From: Parietaria judaica
Lineage: Eukaryota; Streptophyta; Magnoliopsida; Rosales; Urticaceae
NCBI GenBank assembly: GCA_954871525.1
Contig: OX940872.1
Span: 25,577,746 to 25,641,745 of the forward strand
Direction of reading: 5' to 3'
Length of the DNA: 64,000 bases
Shown here piece after piece: positions 11,728-24,812 of this stretch. The translations under genes and the position numbers were made by a program. A model generated the notes under the pieces. The model searched no databases, was not told the DNA's origin, and saw only the letters and a program-made list of their open reading frames with translations. Within the stretch, counting starts at the first letter, position 1; every line of letters begins with the position of its first letter.

Positions 11728-13420
11728 CAGATTTTCACTAAAAAAGTTGCCATTATGTCACATTATATATGTAATGAATATAGGTGGTGCTTTTTAAAAT
11801 AATTGAAGGACATCAATTAATTTATAGCTTTATTTGTATTATTAATATCTTTTGAGTGTAACATGCAAACCAAGGAAAAAAAAAAGTTAAAAATCATTTG
11901 ATCGTTTAGCACTCTTTAAGCAAGAAAGCCCGGTGCAATAATTAATGGAGTTTTTTTTTTCTTTTTTTCAAAATAAATATTATTAAGCTTGATTAAATGA
12001 CTTCGATTCGTTTTATCAAAATAAAAAACTTTAATTTATTGTAAGAGTTTTAAGCGATAGAGAGGCGCATTCGAGAGTTTTTATTTTTATTTTTATATAT
12101 CTGTATTTATTGATTGACATTCTTAATTCTATATACCATGAACATTTCGAGATTTAAAAATTCACAATTTTTTTTCCTTTCTTCATTCGATTGTATTTTG
12201 TTATAGCATGTGAATACTGAATTTTGGTGGAGAACACAAAACTAGTAATATTTTAAATATCTTAATCTATGAAGTAATTGTTGTTGGTATTAGTGTTACA
12301 TGTTAATATTATTAATTCAATAATTAATAAGCGAGATGCCATTTTTAATCTTTTCCCATAAGCAACCACTATGGGAAAGAAACTGAGAAAAAAGATGGCA
12401 CTCAAACTTATAAACTAGAAACTGAATTTTCCCATAAAACTACTCATTCATTCTTGAATTTCGGTCTTTAAAACAACGTTGATCCTTAATTCCGTCATTA
12501 TTTCCTTAAGATTTGTTACACGAATAATAAGTATATGTCTACAATAATTTTTATTTTTATTTTTAAATCTAGCTGTTCAATATATTTATCAAACTAAAAA
12601 GTATCTGTATATATCTAACTTAATAAACATTAATTTTTTATGAATATTATCAGATATCTAGCTTGCTTTAAACTTTTGAATATTATTATTGCTAAATAAA
12701 TAGATTAGAAATATCACAGAGAGTCACTAAAATTTCTTTATGGGATGAGCAACTCGCGCTTGAGTACGTCCCGGATAGGGATTGTCCGGAGACACTAAAA
12801 TCATAGGCAGGCCCACCCGTGGACGACTCATCTTACTTGGATACGATCAAAGTATTTTGACAACTAAAATTACCGAATACCGATCAAATTTTATGGGTAA
12901 ACCGCAAATTGATGAGTTTACCAAACAATTTTTTTCAAAAAATTAAATCACAATTGAAGTTTTATTATATAAATATATCTTTAATTTATATTTAAAAAAT
13001 AACAAAAAAAATATTATTTGATATAAATTATATTCAATAAATAGAACGTAACATATATATATTGATCTTTTTTTCTTTTATCTTATATTTTTAATTTTTT
13101 TTTCTCTTTTTCCTCTCTATTTTCGTTGATAAAAATATTAAACCGTTACCATAAAATATTAACGACAAGTAAATTTTTTAAAAATTATCGAAGACATGTC
13201 TACAACTACAACAAATCGGGGCATCAAAAATTTAAAACCATGAGTGCATCTTTTATCTAATTTTCTGTCTCTAGAAAATCTAATGTTATATCTGAGACAC
13301 GTGTCGAATTGGTGTCTCTCCCGAACCCACCTAGCGAAGTCCCTGAAAGAATCCATCTTTATTCATTTCATTTCCCTCTTACTTACTCTTAGAGAGAGAA
13401 GAATCCCAGAGCAGAGCATG
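11728..13420. other. AT-rich intergenic DNA upstream of the receptor kinase
   Basis: No gene seen. A GC-richer island at about 12745-12840 holds no recognisable feature. Confidence 0.4.
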
Positions 13421-13455
13421 AAGTGAAGTGAAGTGAAGTGAAGTGAAGTGAAGTG
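13421..13455 (+). repeat. (AAGTG)7 microsatellite in the leader region of the receptor kinase gene
   Basis: Seven perfect 5-bp units, about 235 bp upstream of the kinase ATG, probably within its promoter or 5' UTR. Confidence 0.95.
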
Positions 13456-13690
13456 GTGCAGTTCTCGCTTATCTTCTTTAATACTTCTTTACACTCTCCA
13501 ACGATACAAAGCCTCCATCTTTACGTGCCCATATTAAAATAAAATAAAAAACCCGACCTGGGTTTGCGAGCGAGCTTGTTTTGCTTAGAGAGGAAGTGAA
13601 GTTCGAACCAGAGAGAGAGAGGCTTCAGAACCCAATGATTCAATAAACCCAAGAAGCGAAAGAGATTAAGGTTTTTGGAAATTGAGGCAA

Positions 13691-16600
13691 ATGTCTTCTG
13701 TGCCTAGCTCGAGGCAATCTTTCTTCATCTTCGTCTTCTTCTCTCACCTCTCTCTTTCTCTCTCCGCGAACCAGGAAGCTTCGCTTCTCCTTTCATGGCT
13801 CCACAGCTCGCAGACCCCACCTCCTCCCTCTCTCTCCGACTGGGTCATCACTGAATCGCCATGTAAGTGGACCTCCATAGCTTGCTCCCCGAACGGGCTC
13901 GTCACGGAGATCGCCATTGATTCGGTCCCTCTCCACCTTCCGTTGCCGGCCAACCTCTCTCTCCTTGCTTCCCTCGAGAGGCTCGTCATCTCCGGCGCGA
14001 ATCTCACCGGAGAAATCCCCGACTCCATCGGAGAGCTCCGGCGCCTTAGAGCTCTGGACTTGAGCTCCAACGCGCTCGTGGGGTCGATCCCGCCCGCCGT
14101 TGGCAAGCTCTCCGAGCTCGAGGACCTGGTCCTGAACTCGAACCAGCTCACCGGGAAAATCCCGGCCGAGATTAGCGGCTGCGCCTCGCTCAAGAACCTC
14201 GTGATTTTCGATAACCGGCTCAGCGGGGTTTTCCCGCCGGAGGTTGGGGAGTTGGCCGGCATTGAGGTGATCAGAGCCGGCGGGAACAAAGACATTGCGG
14301 GGAGAATCCCGGACGAGATCGGATTCTGCTCGAACCTCACCGTGCTCGGTCTCGCTGATACGTCGATCTCCGGGAGCTTGCCGGCTTCGTTGGGCCGGCT
14401 CGGGAAGCTGCAGACTATCTCAATCTACACCACGATGATCTCCGGCGAGATTCCGAGCGAGATAGGCAATTGCTCCGAGCTCGTGAACCTGTTTCTCTAC
14501 GAGAACAGCCTCTCCGGCTCGATTCCGAAGGAGCTCGGGAAGCTCAAGAAGCTCGAGGAGCTCTTCATGTGGCAGAACGATCTCGTCGGAGCGATCCCGG
14601 AGGAGCTCGGTAACTGCACTAACTTGAAGAACATTGATCTGTCTTTAAATTCGATTTCGGGTTCGATTCCTCTGTTTTTAGGACAGCTTACTGGCCTTGT
14701 CGAGTTCATGATCAGTAACAACAATGTTTCGGGCTCGATTCCTTCGAACTTGTCGAATGCCACGAGCTTAGAGCAGTTGCAGTTCGACACCAATCAGATT
14801 TCCGGCCTGATTCCGCCGGAACTCGGAAAGTTGACGAAGCTCAACGTGTTCTTTGCGTGGCAGAACCAGCTAGAAGGAAGTATTCCGGCGAGTTTAGCGG
14901 GTTGTGTGAGTCTCGAGGCAATTGACTTGTCGCATAATTACCTTACAGGCGTGATACCGCCGGGCTTGTTTCAGCTCCGGAACCTGACGAAGTTTCTCCT
15001 TCTAGATAATGATATTTCGGGCACGATCCCGACGGAAATAGGGGAATGCAGCTCCCTCGTGAGGCTTCGACTCGGGAACAACAGAATCTCCGGGGAGATC
15101 CCGGGCTCGATCGGTCGGCTCGGAAGCTTGAACTTCCTTGATCTGTCTGCAAATCGGCTCTCAGGGAAAGTCCCCGACGAGATTGGCGATTGCACGGAGT
15201 TGCAGATGATTGATTTGAGCAACAACACTTTGGAAGGTCCGTTGCCGAATTCGCTGTCGTCTGTATCGGATCTTCAGGTGTTGGACGTTTCCGGTAATCA
15301 GTTCTCTGGTCAGATTCCGGCGAGCCTCGGCCGCCTCGTCTCGCTGAATAAGCTTATTCTCGGGAGGAACTCGTTCTCCGGTTTAATCCCGACGTCTCTG
15401 GGACTGTGCTTGAGCCTCCAGTTGCTTGATCTCAGCAGCAACAAGCTCACTGGCTCTATTCCGGTCGAGCTGGGACGGATAGAAGCTCTAGAGATTGCTC
15501 TGAACCTGAGCTGCAACGAGCTTTCTGGACGAATCCCGTCACAGATATCGGAGCTCAACAAGCTCTCCATACTCGACCTCTCGCACAACAAGCTCGAAGG
15601 GGATTTAACTCCGCTTGCTCGGCTCGACAACCTTGTCTCGCTCAATGTCTCCCACAACAACTTCACCGGCTATCTCCCGGATAACAAGCTCTTCCGGCAG
15701 CTACCTCAGGCGAACATGGAGGGTAATGAAGGGCTCTGCTCGTCGAACAAGGACTCATGCTTCCTGAGCGACGGGGGAGAAATGGGACTGGCGAGAAGCG
15801 AAGGCGAAATGAAGCGTTCAAGGAGACTCAAGCTGGCGATAGCGCTGCTGATCGCGCTGACTGTGGCAATGGTTGTAATGGGAGTGATTGCCGTGATCCG
15901 AGCGCGGCGAGCAATCGCCGACGGCGAGGATTCCGAGTTGGGTGAGCCGTGGCCTTGGCAGTTTACCCCGTTCCAGAAGCTTAACTTCTCCATTGAGCAA
16001 ATCCTTAGATGTCTAGTTGACTCGAATGTGATCGGAAAAGGCTGCTCAGGGGTCGTATACCGGGCCGATATCGACGGTGGCGAGGTCATTGCCGTGAAGA
16101 AGCTGTGGCCGGCGAACACTGTCGGGGGATGCGGCGATGAGAAGTCAGGAGTGCGGGACTCATTCTCGACGGAAGTGAGGACGCTCGGGTCAATCCGGCA
16201 CAAGAACATCGTGCGGTTCCTCGGGTGCTGCTGGAATAAGAACACGAGGCTGCTCATGTACGACTTCATGCCCAATGGGAGCCTCGGCGGGCTACTCCAC
16301 GAGAGGGCTGGACCCGCCCTCGAGTGGGAGCTCCGGTACCGTATTCTGCTCGGGGCTGCAGACGGCCTTGCCTACCTCCATCACGACTGCGTCCCCCCGA
16401 TCGTCCACCGCGACATCAAGGCCAACAACATCCTCGTCGGCCTCGAGTTTGAGCCCTACATCGCTGATTTCGGCATTGCCAAGCTCGTTGATGACGGGAA
16501 CTTTGCCCGCTCCTCTAACACTGTGGCTGGGTCTTACGGCTACATTGCTCCAGGTAGGGTTGAAATCGAATAACCAGGACACTCAGTATTTTTAAGAAGA

Positions 16601-17520
16601 AGAAAAAAGCCGTCAATTCGTTACACACGCAACCGGTTTTAAAAATTGGTACATGTTTCGATGTTTAAGAAAAAACTGAAACATTTACATTGAAAATTGG
16701 ATTAACATGTTTAATGTGTAACTTGTTTAATAACTGTTTCTTTGAACATTTGATTTTCAGAAGAGTTTTAATCATAGCAAAAAACCGGAACTGAAACTAA
16801 TTATTAAGAAAAAACCGGTTCTGATTACCACTTTCCAGAAATGAATGTTTGGTTCTTGTTTTAATCATAGCAAAATATCGGAACCGAAATTTATCGATTT
16901 TACCCGAACTCCAAACAAGGGCTTGTAGGGTTTTAATTATGCTACTTCACGTTGGTTTATAACTCGTGTTATACTGATGTTTGAATTGATTTGTCCTAAC
17001 AGAGTACGGCTATATGATGAAGATCACGGAGAAGAGTGACGTGTATAGCTACGGTGTGGTAATGCTTGAGGTTCTGACGGGGAAACAGCCGATCGACCCT
17101 ACGATACCGGAGGGACTTCACGTGGTGGATTGGGTGAGGCAGAAGAGGGGAGGGATTGAGGTTTTAGATCAGAGCTTGCTCGGAAGATCAGAGTCGGAGA
17201 TTGAGGAGATGATGCAAGCTCTCGGGATCGCGTTGCTCTGTGTGAACTCATCCCCAGACGAGAGGCCGAACATGAAAGACGTGGCAGCAATGCTCAAGGA
17301 GATCAAGCACGAGAGGGAGGAATACGCGAAAGTCGATTTGCTTCTCAAAGGATCTCCGACAAGCCGCGTCTCGCAAGAGGAGAGCCGCGTCGCAAAGGGC
17401 TCATCGTCCTCGGCCGCAATGGCGATGCAAAGCATGTTTCCGAAGAGCAACAATTCGAGCTTCTCGGCTTCGTCGCTTCTGTACTCGGCTTCCTCTAATG
17501 CCAAGTTAGGGTTAAAGTGA
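13691..17520 (+). CDS. LRR receptor-like kinase, subfamily XI, RGF/GLV-receptor (RGI) type
   Basis: A plasma-membrane receptor kinase. Its closest known relatives perceive RGF/GLV root-meristem growth-factor peptides or are their RCH-type paralogues. Exon 1 is 13691-16553 and exon 2 is 17003-17520, with a 449-nt intron after the APE proline codon. Together they encode about 1126 residues, normal for the family. Order: signal peptide, N-terminal LRR cap (…ESPCKWTSIACS), more than 20 plant LRRs (residues ~75-660), transmembrane helix (~713-736) and kinase. The RxGG motif (RAGGNKDI, about residue 195) is the RGF-contacting signature. Visible kinase motifs are GKGCSGVVY, the lysine in IAVKK (~803), HRDIKANNIL (~906, RD type) and DFGIAKL (~926). 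The start is the ATG at 13691; the upstream in-frame TTG is not needed. The gene looks intact. Ligand specificity is inference. Confidence 0.95.
16554..17002 (+). other. Intron of the receptor kinase gene
   Basis: GT…AG intron splitting a codon (CCA G|AG TAC) within APEY of the kinase activation segment. It contains several ACCGG/CCGGT-containing strings similar to those in the PAP and KAB1 introns. Confidence 0.9.
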
Positions 17521-19646
17521 GCTTTGTTTTGTTGTGATTGTATTAATTAGTTTTGAATTTTTTAAGTTGTATGTTTGATTTAATGTAAATAAAGAAGGTT
17601 GATATTTGTAATAACCTAATTATGGGAATTAAAAAAAGAAGGGCCTAAAATAGAGTGCATGGCTTTCTCTCCATATTTCTCTCTACATTTCCTAATTATT
17701 GGTCCAAAAAAACCTAAGAGTCTACATGGTCAAATTAATCATTTTCTTTTATGAATAAATTTCAAGTAGGTTTAGAAATAAAAACAATATAATTGACTAA
17801 TTTAATTTTGATAGAATGCTTGGGCTCTAGATTAAGATGCAAATAAATACAACCTAAAATCTTGAGGTCCATGCACGGTTACACCAAATATGTTATCGAA
17901 GTTATAATAAAAGATAAATTCAAACCGGCGAGTACTCGCCTGTTTGATTTATTTTTTATTTTAGTTTTAAAACTTCTTCATTATTTTAGAAAAAAATAAA
18001 AAAAGAATCGAGATTGAATATGATATTAAATAACAGACAAGCAAACAAGCCAGAGGGGTGAAAATTTTTCTTGGCTACTGTTTCGGCCAACCCGGCCCAT
18101 TTAAAAAAAAAACACAGTTCCCAATTTTATAACAAGCTCGATGTTTTTTTTCTTTTCTTTTTTTAAACCAGGATCGAATTTAGGGCTGGTTTAACCGAGA
18201 TCAACCCAAAAGAAATCCTTAAATATCAATTCTCGGTCCTAATGTCACGCCTAGCCAGCCTACTCTGCTCGGGCTCAAGCCCGGTGGCCTCGAAGACCCT
18301 CCGAGTCGGGTTTGTGGAGCCCGGTGGCCTTGAAATGAAGTGGGGAATCGAGTGTTGCATGTTGTGTGTCCCATTATCATAGTGTGGGCTCTGAGTTTCA
18401 TGGGAATTGGGAAACAGTTCACACTCTCTTAAGACTAAGAGGAATTGATTCCTTCATTTATGTGCCTTCTTTTTTCTCAAAAGTGTGTAGATAAAATATG
18501 CCACTTTTGGAGAGGCACAGGCTTTCTTGGGACCGATTCCAAAACTGCACAAACAACTCACAACGACAAGAGAGAGACTATGCCTTGTTTTGTACACCCT
18601 TCCGTTAGAGCGATCAATAATCGCAATCTAGGTTTTATTTACTCGGTATATCCTTAGTATCTCTATAAGTTTTACTTATCTTTGCAATCATTATTTGCGT
18701 AACTTGTTGGTTAACACGTTACTTGTCGGCGTACCAGTCAATTAGTGCTCGCCATTTTCATATGTATCAATATTTAAAACCCTGATCACAATTATATTCT
18801 CAGTTTACTAAACAACTTCAACGATGGTAGAATTCATTCTGCAATCAATGTCGCCGCAACAATATGATACTTAAGCACCTTTGAACGAATGGTTAAGCCC
18901 GCCGTGCAAGTAATCAGATCCCTGCGATGAACTATAATCTCGTCACATACGATAGTAAATAACCTACAGGCAAATATTGCCGGACCGGAAAAAAAAAAAA
19001 CTTGGTAAATTTAATTATGCTATTCCCTAGAAAAAGTCCCATACTAAATCGGTAATTATGAACCATTAGTATTTAGTAGCTACTAAGAATAAAAAATGAA
19101 AATATTAAATTCTCTATCTAAGCTAAAGTCGTGATTTAGAAATAAGCAACATTATTCAAGTAGTTTGAGCTGAATAAATGAAGGGATTTCACCACCAATT
19201 ATCATATATCAATAAGTTGTTTTAAAAAAAAAAATTCAAAATCACGATTAGATCGTTAGATTTAGACCTCTCGAAGAGCAAAATTCTTGACAAATGTACA
19301 ATCGTTTCTGATTCTTCACCGTTCTTCTTGTTCTTGGTGGTTAATTTGACCGGTTCAATCCCCGTGGGGAGCCCTCTATCTATGTAAGTATAATTAAATA
19401 CCTTTAATTAAATGGATTAATTAAAAGCCAAGCAATAAATAGAAGCTATCTCATGACAATTGATAATATGGTTTTTATCTTCAAACGTTAGCGAAAAGAA
19501 GACGATCGATTTTCAAAGCTCTTAAATAAAAATTCTTATATTTTAAATAAATTAGAGTCTCAAAATGAAGGCTTCAAATTAAACAAAAGTGTCCTAATAT
19601 CATTGTTCTTTTAGTCACCACATTGTGCAAAATTGACAACAATATA

Positions 19647-19677
<31 letters not shown>

Positions 19678-20272
19678 CTTCAAGGTACAACTCTATAGAA
19701 CGAGGGGCCTTGAACCATGGCCAAAACAATCCAAGACATGGGCCTAGCCGATATATACCATTTATAGTCATTTAATTTTTAAGGTTCCTATCGAAATTGA
19801 GAAATTAAATTTCAATGCATATTATAATTCAATTAATTTTGAGATTCTTCTAAAGTCTCTTTTCATTTTTTTTCTTTTTCTCTTTACGGTCCCCGATATG
19901 AATTTTCTAACTGAACTCATTGAATTCGATCATAAAAACATAAAATTTACAAATAAACATTTTGGTTAATTTCTTTTTAATTCAATTGAGCAATAAAAAA
20001 TAACAAATCAATTCATTCAATCCCTAATCGAACTCCAATTCTCCACATTAGACCTTGTATCTTTTAATCAATGGAACACCATTTCATTATAATATATGTA
20101 TATACCTATATATATATATATATATTTGTAAACAAAAATAACTTAAATAAATTAAATCCAGACAAATGAAGATTGAAAGATCAAATTCCGAATGAAATAG
20201 ACAAAACATAATAGGAGATAATTACTTTCTCCCTCTTGTCTCTAAGCATTTGCACTTATATATTGTGAAAAA
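17521..20272. other. Intergenic DNA
   Basis: No gene supported. AAGCCCGGTGGCCT occurs twice in slightly varied form at about 18278-18330 within a GC-richer patch. (TA)n microsatellites lie near 19652-19677 and 20103-20125. Confidence 0.4.
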
Positions 20273-21829
20273 TTAATCGCCAGACACTTTGTCTTTAATC
20301 ATCTGGGCGAATTCAACAGCGCCCGAGACCGAGCCCTTCGCTTTCTCTTTGATGGAATCTGCGGTTTCAGATACTTTCTCCGTTGCATCTTTTGTAACTT
20401 TATTAACCTGTATAAGGAGAAATTAATTGAAAACACATCTAAAGTATTTTATCGGTGTATCAAATTTACCGAATATTTTTATTAAAAATGTTTTTTTTTG
20501 TTCATACAAAATACGGCAAATTGATGAAAGTGACATTACCGCAAGCGATAAGCTGAAATATCTCAAAATTTGTATTGTGGTGCGATAATCGGCACAAAAT
20601 TTTAAAAATATGATCCCTATGTCTAAGAAGTTGAATTATAAAGAAGAAGAACGAAAAAAAAGGACAGTCATTAAACATATAATAATTTGGAGAAGAAATA
20701 TGATAAATCAATCATCTACATTGTAAACTAAATAAAGCAAGATATGATTTTTTTTTTTTTTGTAATAAAAAATTTTCAATAAAAAAAACGATTAGATTAT
20801 GAATTTTCTTTAGATGATATGCATGGTGAGTGCAGTTGGGCTCAGAAACAGGCCTCTTGGGCCTTCATGGATAGGCCAGGCCCACTGTTACAAGTCATTG
20901 GGTTAGAGCATTTTTTCTTATCATATAATTGATCTTTTTCAAACTTTCCTAAACATGTATAATTAATGTAAATATAATGTAAAATTTTGGAATAATAAAA
21001 ATGATAAACTCACAGTTTTGGCAGTGCTTTCAACAGTGTCTCTCATGTATTCACAAGTTTCCCTCACTTCTTTTGCTCCACTTTTGATGGCTTCAGCTGC
21101 TTCTTTTGTTTTCTGAATTGCATCTAACTCCTCTAATTCCTTCTCTGATTTCTCCTATACATTATTTCCATACACCAATATTTAAAATAAAGAAATATAT
21201 AAATTCACGAAACATGAAAAAAATATAAAGTTACAATAAAATGTGCATCTATTATAAAAGAGGAGCTTTTGTTAAAGTGGCGGAACCACATAAAATTCCT
21301 AAGGGGATCTTGCCCGTCCTAGCCTCATGATACAAATTTCGGAAGCTAATTATAGATGGAAAGGCTCGTTAAACTTAAAAGAAGAAACGGTCGATAGTTT
21401 TTTAAGTTCGGGCGACTACATCTTTCGAGCATTTCGTACATCCGCTCCGCCCTTGGCCCACTCTTAAGTTATTATTTTTTTGAAGTTTTACTTTGAATTT
21501 TATATTTTTCAGTTCCTTGCCCTCAAATTTTATTTCTAAACCTTTTGTACTAGAAATTTTAATTACTCGGTCCGTCGATATTTGAGTCTCCTAAGACTCG
21601 TTTCACTCACTCTCGCGATTATACCTTTACGTGGCCAGAAAGTATAAATGCACGATTCGCCCGAATATAAAGTAATGTTTGTGATCAAATTTTGAAGATA
21701 TATATGAATTAAAAAAAAAAACAGTTATCTTACTTGTAATGGCCTTGTGGCAGCAATAGTGAAAGGTCTTGATCTTGAAGCATTTTGGGCAACTTTTGAA
21801 AGTTTTGCAGTGTATTTTAAGCTTGACAT
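20273..21829 (-). CDS. Small LEA-like protein, probably mitochondrial
   Basis: Three exons on the minus strand: 21829-21734, 21154-21014 and 20407-20273 (TAA at 20275-20273), all phase 0 and GT-AG, giving 123 residues. The N-terminus MSSLKYTAKLSKVAQNASRS, then RPFTIAATRPLQ, is rich in Ser, Arg and Lys with no acidic residues, as in mitochondrial transit peptides. The rest is a charged, Lys/Glu/Ala/Thr-rich amphipathic helix with repeats such as KTKEAAEAIKSGAKEV and KVTKDATEKVSETADSIKEK, typical of LEA_4-like proteins that protect membranes or proteins during drying. From memory it resembles the proteins annotated as At4g13230-like. The exons are short, so the gene is easily missed. A TATA-like box lies about 50 bp upstream of the ATG. 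The LEA class is likely; mitochondrial location is inference. Confidence 0.8.
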
Positions 21830-21877
21830 GTTGATGAGTTTTCTTTGCAAAATTTGATTTGAGTATTAATCAGGAAC

Positions 21878-21888
21878 TTTATAAATAG
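21878..21888 (-). promoter_or_regulatory. TATA-like box of the LEA-like gene
   Basis: The minus strand reads CTATTTATAAA about 50 bp upstream of the ATG. Confidence 0.45.
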
Positions 21889-21889
21889 A

Positions 21890-22420
21890 AGTAATTGACC
21901 AATATTGCCATTTCTTATCATAATTCACTTAATATACGTGTCATTCACAGAGTATATTTCTCATTTTTCTTGGCCTATAAGTGTTACATTGAACCCTTGT
22001 TTCTAGGTATTTTCCTACAGACTTGCATCTACTTATTCAAGCTCGTATTTACAAAATATGCCCTTTTAAATAATAAAGAATAATTAAAAATATAGAGATA
22101 TGCGGCAAAAATATTTATGCCTCCAAATTTAAAAGACCCCAATTATCTTAGAGATGTTATTTTGTTCTTAATTAAAAATAAAATACTTTAAAGACACAAG
22201 TATTATTTAGCTTAATGTCTCGACAAAATACAACAAACTCAAAACCGACTTGACAAGAGTCATTTAACACTTATTGAAATATATACAAAGCTAGTTAGAC
22301 AAGACACAAAATAATCCAAAAATTTAAGTATTAACTTCCAATTTATATTAAGTTCGGACAAAACAAATTCATAGCCAAGTTTTATTTATAGAATATTGTA
22401 GAATATTATTTATATAAATA
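21890..22420. other. Short intergenic spacer between LEA-like and DEFL genes
   Basis: AT-rich. No feature beyond the likely LEA promoter and the DEFL 3' region. Confidence 0.4.
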
Positions 22421-23412
22421 TTATTTTTGGCAGCAACAGTAAAGTGGTGGAATGAAATCTCCAGATTTGAAACCGCTAACTCTACAATATCCATCACAAT
22501 CGGGTCGATTTATGCAAACGTTCTCTGCAGACCCTGCACGTAAAAGAAAAGAAAAAAACGACAATGTAAAAACGACAACATTTCTTTAAATGTTAAGGAA
22601 ATTCGTATGGTGAAGAATATATATGTGTTTAATGATAATCCATGATACTCGGCCGGGCTCACCTGGCCCGAGCGCCCTGAACATGGGCTTTCGTTTTTTT
22701 TTTCTTTTGCTTTATTGTTTTTAAAACAAACTTTGTTCATGGATCTTTGATCAAAGCTAATAAAATAAACTAATAAAATAAAATTCTTAAGTCTGAACTC
22801 GATTAAAACATTTTTTTTAAGTAAAATAATTAAAGACACTAATCAGGCATGCCTTCCCGCCCGAACTGACCTCAAGGTCGGGCTTGACCGAGCCTCGGTT
22901 TCTTATGTTTTCTTTGAATTGAACTAGTGCATTTAAATTGTATGTATATGTATATACAATTAAAAATTTAGACAAAGAACGTCTTTTTTTCTTCCTAATT
23001 CACGAATTTGACAGTATTTTTTGGTTCTTTCATAATTCAGAATTAGAATATGGATTCCGAGTTTCGGATCACAGATTCCGAGTTTTGGAAGTAAAAAAAA
23101 AAAAAGAAGAAGAGAATTTCGAAAGTTTGACCCTTATGGCGAGGACCTTAAAGCAAGTTTTGCAAACCCTATTTATTCCCATAAATATTAGTTACTAAAG
23201 TCACTAATAAGTAATAAGTAAGAGATTGGTATTAAATTTTGAAGAATCATCCTTTCAAATTTCACTAAGCTACGGATAAATATAATTTACCAATAACAAT
23301 AATAATAATAATAATAAAAAAACATACCTTGAAGTGAGAAAATTATCAATATTGCAATTAAAAAATTGAAAGCTCCCTTGATAATTATATCTACAAGATT
23401 TCTTTTGTCCAT
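22421..23412 (-). CDS. Defensin-like (DEFL/LCR-type) secreted cysteine-rich peptide
   Basis: Two exons on the minus strand: 23412-23328 (85 nt, phase 1 end) and 22533-22421 (TAA at 22423-22421), giving 65 residues. Exon 1 encodes a short basic start (MDKRN) and a hydrophobic segment, FNFLIAILIIFSL, which is a signal peptide. Exon 2 encodes the mature peptide with six cysteines spaced C-x5-C-x3-C-x15-CCC. The C-x3-C and final C-x-C fit the cysteine-stabilised alpha-beta fold of plant DEFL peptides, which act in antimicrobial defence or in pollen-pistil signalling. The cysteine usual in the Gly-Gly-x-Cys position is replaced (SGDFIPP), so the fourth disulphide partner is missing. The one-intron, signal-exon/mature-exon layout is typical. 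A paralogous gene with the same 85-nt first exon lies at 30488-32462 on the other strand. Function unknown. Confidence 0.82.
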
Positions 23413-23462
23413 TTTGATTTGTAGATTTTACTATTATTTACTTCTTTCTATTGACTATATAC

Positions 23463-23475
23463 TATATATATAAAT
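23463..23475 (-). promoter_or_regulatory. TATA-like box of the minus-strand DEFL gene
   Basis: The minus strand reads ATTTATATATATA about 50 bp before the ATG. Confidence 0.45.
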
Positions 23476-23837
23476 GAATAATATTACGTCATGATTTCGT
23501 AGATTAAACTTTGAAGGATCATCAATAGGTGGATTCTTTATAATCTGTACATTCAATACTTGGATTTCGTTTTTATCCTTTACTGGCTCCTAGATATGAA
23601 TTCATTAAATGAAAGGATCACCATATATTTATATTCATTAAAGAGTTTTATTTTACTTTTGTGTATATATATATATATATCTTTTTCATTGTATAATTTC
23701 ACTAAGCTCTCTTATTTATTCTTATAAATTAAATTAATTTTTAATTAAAAAATTGGGATACAATAGAATGATAATTGCATTAAATTCTATTGAGTATTTC
23801 TATAAATTAAAAAATTATTAATTTATGATATTAATAT

Positions 23838-24493
23838 TAGGGGTGTGCATGGGTTGGATTGGGTCGACCCGAGGCAAAACATGAACTGGCCCGATCTTAT
23901 TTGGTTTTGGAAAAACAACCTAATCCGACCCAATTTTTTTTAAGGCCCAATCCAACCCAACCCGAAAAACTATGGGTTGGGTTGGATTGGGTTGGGTCAT
24001 TGGCCTAAACTAAAATAAAAATAAAAAATTAAATATTTTACCGAATAACACTTAAATTTAAACCGTCAATCAATAAACAAAGATGTCATATTATTGTTTT
24101 TAAACACTCAATTCAGAAATTAAACATTATTTTAGTCTCAAACATTAAATAACACAAGTAAGCAACATAGCCGTAAACTAAATTAGAAACGTGGTCGTAA
24201 TCATAAACTAGAAACATAGTCATAGACATTAAATAATGACTAAACATAAAATTGAGACTCTAGATTTTTTTTATTTGCTGTGTGCTTTTACTTACTTAAA
24301 CTACAAAAATATATTTATAAAATTACTTAATTATTTGAAAAAAAAAAAGTTAATTGGGTCAACACGACTATTTATTCGGGTTGAACCCAACCCAACCCGA
24401 TAACTATTGGGTTAATTAGGTTGGGTTAGATTGGGGTTGGGTTCAATTGGGTTGGATTAAATTGTTAGGCTGGGTTTTTTTTGCACACCCCTA
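23838..24493. mobile_element. hAT-type non-autonomous element (TAGGGGTGTGCA family)
   Basis: Perfect 12-bp terminal inverted repeats, TAGGGGTGTGCA (23838-23849) and TGCACACCCCTA (24482-24493). A perfect 8-bp target duplication, ATTAATAT, lies at 23830-23837 and 24494-24501. It is 656 bp. Subterminal regions are packed with GGGTTGGATTGGGT-like repeats in inverted orientation. No ORF. Superfamily from the 8-bp duplication and terminus. Confidence 0.88.
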
Positions 24494-24807
24494 ATTAATA
24501 TAGAACAAGGGACACAAATCATATAGAGCAGAAAAAAAGAAGGTATTATTCACCCCCAAATTTGTTTATAATGTGATAAGTTACCTGATTTTTTTTTCAT
24601 GATTTTTTCTTCACATTTCAACCTTTAGTATTGTCTTTTATTTATTTATTTACATTATGCTGCATTCATCATATTTTCTTCATATATTGAGTATGAATTT
24701 TATTCCATAATTGAATAGATTCATACATATAGCATGACACATCATCCAACATCCACCTTTCTCGTCATTTTTTTAGTATTTATTATAAATATTTCAGCAT
24801 TTACAAA

Positions 24808-24812
24808 GAAAA
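24808..24812 (+). other. Target-site duplication of the copia element (left)
   Basis: GAAAA. It matches 30152-30156 exactly. Confidence 0.85.

Noticed and set aside
13744..16582. Several antisense ORFs of 60-198 codons across the receptor kinase
   Set aside because: Shadows of a GC-rich coding exon; no independent features.
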